Source of the DNA: Myxococcales bacterium
Lineage (GTDB): Bacteria > Myxococcota_A > Polyangia > Fen-1088
Direction: 5' to 3'
Length of the DNA stretch: 64,000 nt
NCBI GenBank assembly: GCA_022184915.1
Contig: JAGTJU010000001.1
Span: 994,057 to 1,058,056, forward strand
Made by a program: the position numbers and the translations under genes. Shown here piece by piece: positions 61,801-64,000 of the stretch. Below the pieces are notes generated by a model, which saw only the letters and a list, made by a program, of their open reading frames with translations, ran no database searches and was not told the origin of the DNA. Within the stretch, counting starts at the first letter, position 1, and the number at the start of each line of letters is the position of its first letter.

Positions 61801-62461
61801 GGGGGATGGGCAAGGGTACCCCACGTGCGTCCGCCGAAGCGGCCGGTGAGCTCTGCACTCCGTGGGGGGGCACCAAAGGGACGCCCATCATCGTCGGGGG
61901 GCGGCGGCGATCCTCCTGGGGGGGGGCGCTGACCGCCTCGGGCACGACCGCCACGTGCAACGCTGACCCGAACGCCACGGTGTTTCCGGGCGCGGCGGCG
62001 ACGCCCGCGCGGGCGGGCGCGGGCATGCCCGCGCCGCGGTTGACGACCTCGGAAGGGGCGTCGAGCTGTTGCAAGAGCGCAAGCGCTACCGCACCCGGGT
62101 CTGCGGGCTTCGCGAAGAACTGGCCTCCCACTTCGGCCAGCAGCGCGTCCACCTGAGACCGGTCCTTCGCCAGCCCCGAGACGAACACGAGCGGCACGTG
62201 CTCCGTCTCCGGATCGCTGCGCAGGGCGCGGGCGAACTCGAACCCGTCCATGCGGGGCATGAAAAGGTCCACCACGACGGCATCGGGCAACTCCTTGCGG
62301 ATCTGCGCCAGGGCGCGCTTGCCGTCGCCTGCCCGTGCGGTCTTGAGTCCTCGGTTCTGTAGGCGTGAGTCGTTGAGAAGCCCACGTTCGAGAACCTGTC
62401 GTGCGACGGGGTCGTCATCGACCAAGAGGACGTTGAGGCGGGGCGGAACGCCGTCGTTCAT
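58886..62461 (-). CDS. Giant REC - DUF4388 - J-like domain - TPR protein
   Basis: 1191 residues. (1) A receiver domain at the N-terminus: LLVDDDPVARQVLERG with phospho-acceptor Asp65 in VVDLFMPRMDG and FVSGLAKD. (2) A Pro/Ala linker. (3) A DUF4388/PatA-N-like region at ~230-400: AVPRLLIEHLEAASTGTLVLRRGQVRKEIFIREGKPVGSESN, LGSLLQARGILDEEQLTFLL. (4) An acidic linker. (5) A J-like domain at ~590-655: LYELLGVDRQATLDVIVATYERKTRRFAPDVFAG, where HPD is APD. (6) TPR repeats from ~665 (AELIFSQARALLDEGHLAEAVAKLESAV, LEHALTLDPDHVDALEFLGRL, RTTLEKALEADPTRTQALEVLTRIYE). (7) A C-terminal globular region of ~250 residues. It is probably a phosphorylation-controlled scaffold. The PspA gene is 39 bp upstream. 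Confidence 0.88.
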   Translation of the reverse strand: MNDGVPPRLNVLLVDDDPVARQVLERGLLNDSRLQNRGLKTARAGDGKRALAQIRKELPDAVVVDLFMPRMDGFEFARALRSDPETEHVPLVFVSGLAKDRSQVDALLAEVGGQFFAKPADPGAVALALLQQLDAPSEVVNRGAGMPAPARAGVAAAPGNTVAFGSALHVAVVPEAVSAPPQEDRRRPPTMMGVPLVPPHGVQSSPAASADARGVPLPIPLAVSTPIDVGLVNAGSLAERAVPRLLIEHLEAASTGTLVLRRGQVRKEIFIREGKPVGSESNLRQEALGSLLQARGILDEEQLTFLLSEMKRRGQKMGAVLVELGWLSPEDVLKYLAAQARKRVVDCLRWLDGAFEFSPGGEFVERVIEHELEIPRLLFVGLQKTAAPDMLLTRLVEQHGPSPVRLSSRFERYRAEFEETFGSDLPKALASRPTVGTLALRPDASSSILGLEALTLCGLADFEPAPAQAQASINAEDAEKSSFSLERLGSETLPAQSSANGLPELDLGQGGDGTAVPDLDAPSPREPAPMAELDAPDSGVITIEPLARLALAEAAQSQVIQALAQERQEDPRQVVLREYLEIHGKNLYELLGVDRQATLDVIVATYERKTRRFAPDVFAGVDLGPDAAKLENIRSAYNRAFKVLCDGTLRAGYDKTLGHADREADLLGAELIFSQARALLDEGHLAEAVAKLESAVRAGPDQAAYHAFLGWAQFLSEGEAKAVDARDRLEHALTLDPDHVDALEFLGRLSAVTGDEETARTTLEKALEADPTRTQALEVLTRIYETYSEFHATERIYRRLIRALGERALPQRRKLWKDLAALYENEFEDFASARIAYEMAARLAPDDLDLQRKVVALNQQDLARWKELARAMAAEWRLRPYDGAVGAALLDLFLRVGRTDAATVAAAALTLRGLAAPEQQSVAERHRPRVLGRLMQPIEGAILGRARHPAEDPDLEALFATLASGGLLAPFSDEDMGLFGEAPLASHQVPEAFRRVLHYVCGVLKVAPPERVFSYEALDGDVRLADTRPYALFAGPRLLASTDTVELGFRLTRAMSFGTPGRIAGSSRSGRQLRPFLMACMALGRKTLSPSEVDPELLAQIEVSPPAVKSRLAELGARLVRDRSAINLSAWARSLGRTATRLGLLVSGDVLRAGRIVAEEEGPEALEDYLEFVLSIEHLELREELGVSPVV

Positions 62462-62500
62462 GCAGCTGGGTCCAGGCTTTCGGCCGGCGACTCCGTTCGC

Positions 62501-63277
62501 CTACGATTTCTTGGCATCCCTTTCGACGCCCTCCGTGACGTCCTCTTCCAGGGCCACCCGCGAGGGCGCGGCGGCCGGCAGGGCCCCCTGACTCGGGGCG
62601 GGGGCAAGGCCCATCTTGGCCTTCAAGGCGGCCAGTGCGTCGTCGGCGCCTGCGCCTCCCGATTCGAGGGCCTTGAACTTGTGCGCGAGCGTATCTCCCG
62701 TCAGCTCGCCGCCGAGTTCGGTCGAGGCTTCGGCTTCGGCTTCGATTTGGTCGACCTTGCTCGCCATCCGCTCGAAAGCGTCGAAGGCATTGTTGTCGGA
62801 CAAGCCTTGCATCGTGTCTTGGATGGCTTTTTGTGCCTCGGCACGCTTTTGGCGGGCGACGAGCACGTTCTTTTTCCGCTTCGCTTCTTCGATGCGATCG
62901 TTGAGGGTACGCAGCTGCTCTTTCAGCTTCTCGACGGCTGCTTTTTGCAGCTCCCACTGCTTACCGAATTCGGTCGCCTGGGCCTCGTGTTCGCCTTTGC
63001 GCTTGAGTGCCTCGCGGGCGAGAACATCGTCCCCCGCACGGACGGCCAGCATCGCCTTGCGCTCCCACTCGGCGCTGAGCTCCGTTTGCTCTTCGAGCTG
63101 CTTTTTCAGGCGCTTTTCGTCAGCGATCGAGACGGCCACCTGCTTTTTGGCCTCGACCAGCTGGCTTTGCATGTCCAAAACCAGCTGATCCAACATCTTT
63201 TTCGGATCTTCCGCGCGGGAGATCAGGTCGTTCAGGTTCGACTTGATGAGTGTTCCTAGCCGAGAAAAGAAACCCAT
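62501..63277 (-). CDS. pspA: PspA/IM30-family envelope-stress protein
   Basis: 258 residues, mostly one long coiled coil: GTLIKSNLNDLISRAEDPKKMLDQLVLDMQSQL, ALKRKGEHEAQATEFGKQWELQKAAVEKLKEQLRTLNDRIEEAKRKKNVLVARQKRA, typical of the ESCRT-III-like PspA/Vipp1 family that coats and repairs damaged inner membrane. An N-terminal amphipathic helix (MGFFSRLGTLIKSNL) is present. The C-terminal ~50 residues (ALAALKAKMGLAPAPSQGALPAAAPSR) are low-complexity. No PspF, PspB or PspC genes are seen; instead it sits between a YbjN/CesT-like gene (62 bp upstream) and the REC-J-TPR gene (39 bp downstream). Confidence 0.93.
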   Translation of the reverse strand: MGFFSRLGTLIKSNLNDLISRAEDPKKMLDQLVLDMQSQLVEAKKQVAVSIADEKRLKKQLEEQTELSAEWERKAMLAVRAGDDVLAREALKRKGEHEAQATEFGKQWELQKAAVEKLKEQLRTLNDRIEEAKRKKNVLVARQKRAEAQKAIQDTMQGLSDNNAFDAFERMASKVDQIEAEAEASTELGGELTGDTLAHKFKALESGGAGADDALAALKAKMGLAPAPSQGALPAAAPSRVALEEDVTEGVERDAKKS

Positions 63278-63339
63278 TTTTGGACCCTGGACTTTCGGTT
63301 TTGGAGTTTAGTGGATGGTGTGAAAGTGAAAGGGGGAAC

Positions 63340-63723
63340 TCAAGCCGCGCTGCGGAACTTCGACAGCAGGGGGTAAAGCTTGCCGATGCAGAGGGACAGG
63401 TCGTCGATGGTCGCCTGGAACTCGCTGAAGTCCAGGTTCTCGAGTGCGAGAGCCGCCACGATGACCACGGCGCCGTTTTCCAGACCGAACGCGCCGTGCA
63501 CCATCTCCGTGGTGTTGAGGTTGAGCAGCGTCTCGTAAAACGCTTCCTTGTCGGTCTCGGGCGCGTCCATGACCTTGAGGCGAAACACGATCACCGGCCC
63601 GGCCAACGAAAGCACGAGGTTTTGGTTCTCCACCACGTGGACGTTCCACATCTCGGGGCCCAGCGCCTCGTAAGGCACGTCCAGGCGCAGCAAATAGGAT
63701 TCGATGTCCTCTGGTCCCTTCAT
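63340..63723 (-). CDS. Small YbjN/CesT-like protein upstream of pspA
   Basis: 127 residues from the ATG at 63723 (GAGGGCGAC upstream); the frame is open upstream but the ribosome binding site and homologous-looking start argue for this ATG. The fold signature IESYLLRLDVPYEALGPEMWNV, LVLSLAGPVIVFRLKVM, FYETLLNLNTTEMVHGAFGLENGAVVIVAALALENLDFSEFQATIDDL matches the YbjN/type-III-secretion-chaperone-like alpha/beta domain. Such small proteins are known next to pspA in some bacteria and may regulate or bind it. It is the first gene of the inferred pspA operon at the right-hand end of the window. Confidence 0.85.
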   Translation of the reverse strand: MKGPEDIESYLLRLDVPYEALGPEMWNVHVVENQNLVLSLAGPVIVFRLKVMDAPETDKEAFYETLLNLNTTEMVHGAFGLENGAVVIVAALALENLDFSEFQATIDDLSLCIGKLYPLLSKFRSAA

Positions 63724-64000
63724 GTCGCCCTCTGTTTCCTTGTGTCGGGTTCGTTGCTGACCTGCTCGGAGGGCGGAGCCCACAATCCCGCGGCGCGAGC
63801 ACCCCATGGCTTTTGCACCCCCGCAGGCGCTGGGAGAGCGTAGACCATTTTTGACGCGTCCACAAACGACCGCGCGCGGGTTCTCGCACCCCGGCCGGCC
63901 TGACGCGGGTGTCCTGGCACGTTCCGTGCTGGCCCGCGGGCCGTGTCCTTGCTCCCCCCGTCTGGATGTGGTACCCGAAAGGCCCCTTCATCAATGTCAC
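63724..64000. other. Right-end segment without recognisable gene
   Basis: These 277 bp upstream of the YbjN-like gene contain no convincing coding frame or RNA; short open frames here look like chance GC-rich frames. It should hold the promoter of the pspA operon, but I see no clear -35/-10 pair. Confidence 0.5.

Overview
The window looks like a piece of chromosome from a myxobacterium-like member of the Myxococcota (class not resolved). The reasons are the uniformly high G+C, the many secreted lipoproteins with Gly/Ser/Ala-rich linkers directly after the lipobox Cys, a surface protein ending in a Cys-TM-Arg tail of the MYXO-CTERM type, a Ser/Thr protein kinase, a response regulator carrying a DUF4388-like domain, and several His-Asp/diguanylate signalling proteins. 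No insertion sequence, prophage, CRISPR array or compositional island is visible; the only clearly AT-rich patch is the leuA/lysR control region. No gene-free stretch exceeds 300 bp.

Layout. 1-4470 (minus strand): a branched-chain 2-oxoacid dehydrogenase operon in the order E1beta-E2-E1alpha (E1alpha runs off the left edge), preceded by a CobW-type metallochaperone GTPase. 4.5-14.4 kb: surface and envelope genes (two Gly-rich lipoproteins, a zincin-like membrane protein lacking its first His ligand, a beta-barrel candidate), a metallophosphoesterase, a PAS-PP2C phosphatase, an enoyl-reductase-like protein, a MYG1 homologue and a TPR protein. 14.4-24.7 kb: a frameshifted DUF1853 gene, a P-type cation ATPase, a large secreted lipoprotein with a possible glycosidase-like domain, a HAD/COG5610 protein, a quinone-oxidoreductase-like enzyme coupled to a methyltransferase, and tRNA-Val. 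24.8-26.3 kb: tandem paralogous beta-barrel proteins.

26.3-38.65 kb (minus strand) is the most unusual region: nine genes in one direction, most overlapping or only 10-40 bp apart. They encode a secreted PEGA-like protein, a lid-less Hsp70, a J-domain protein, a membrane-anchored Ser/Thr kinase, a two-lipoprotein cassette present twice in tandem (each with a 4-bp stop/start overlap) and a membrane TPR-like protein. I read it as a possible chaperone/kinase-linked envelope system that I cannot match to a described one.

38.8-51 kb: a HAD phosphatase, a REC-REC-GGDEF-EAL regulator split by an apparent 1-bp insertion, a 2-isopropylmalate synthase without its regulatory domain divergent from a LysR regulator, a MYXO-CTERM-like surface protein, ExbB/ExbD, a membrane histidine kinase and an HDOD protein. 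51-57.4 kb is housekeeping: ftsK, lolA, a methyltransferase, Fe-type superoxide dismutase, tmRNA and a small conserved-looking protein. 57.6-63.7 kb: a thiolase, then (upstream on the minus strand) a REC-DUF4388-J-like-TPR giant preceded by PspA and a YbjN/CesT-like small protein, probably one envelope-stress operon.

Two genes (DUF1853 and the GGDEF-EAL protein) each need one base skipped to restore a full-length product, so either real lesions or single-base assembly errors are present.
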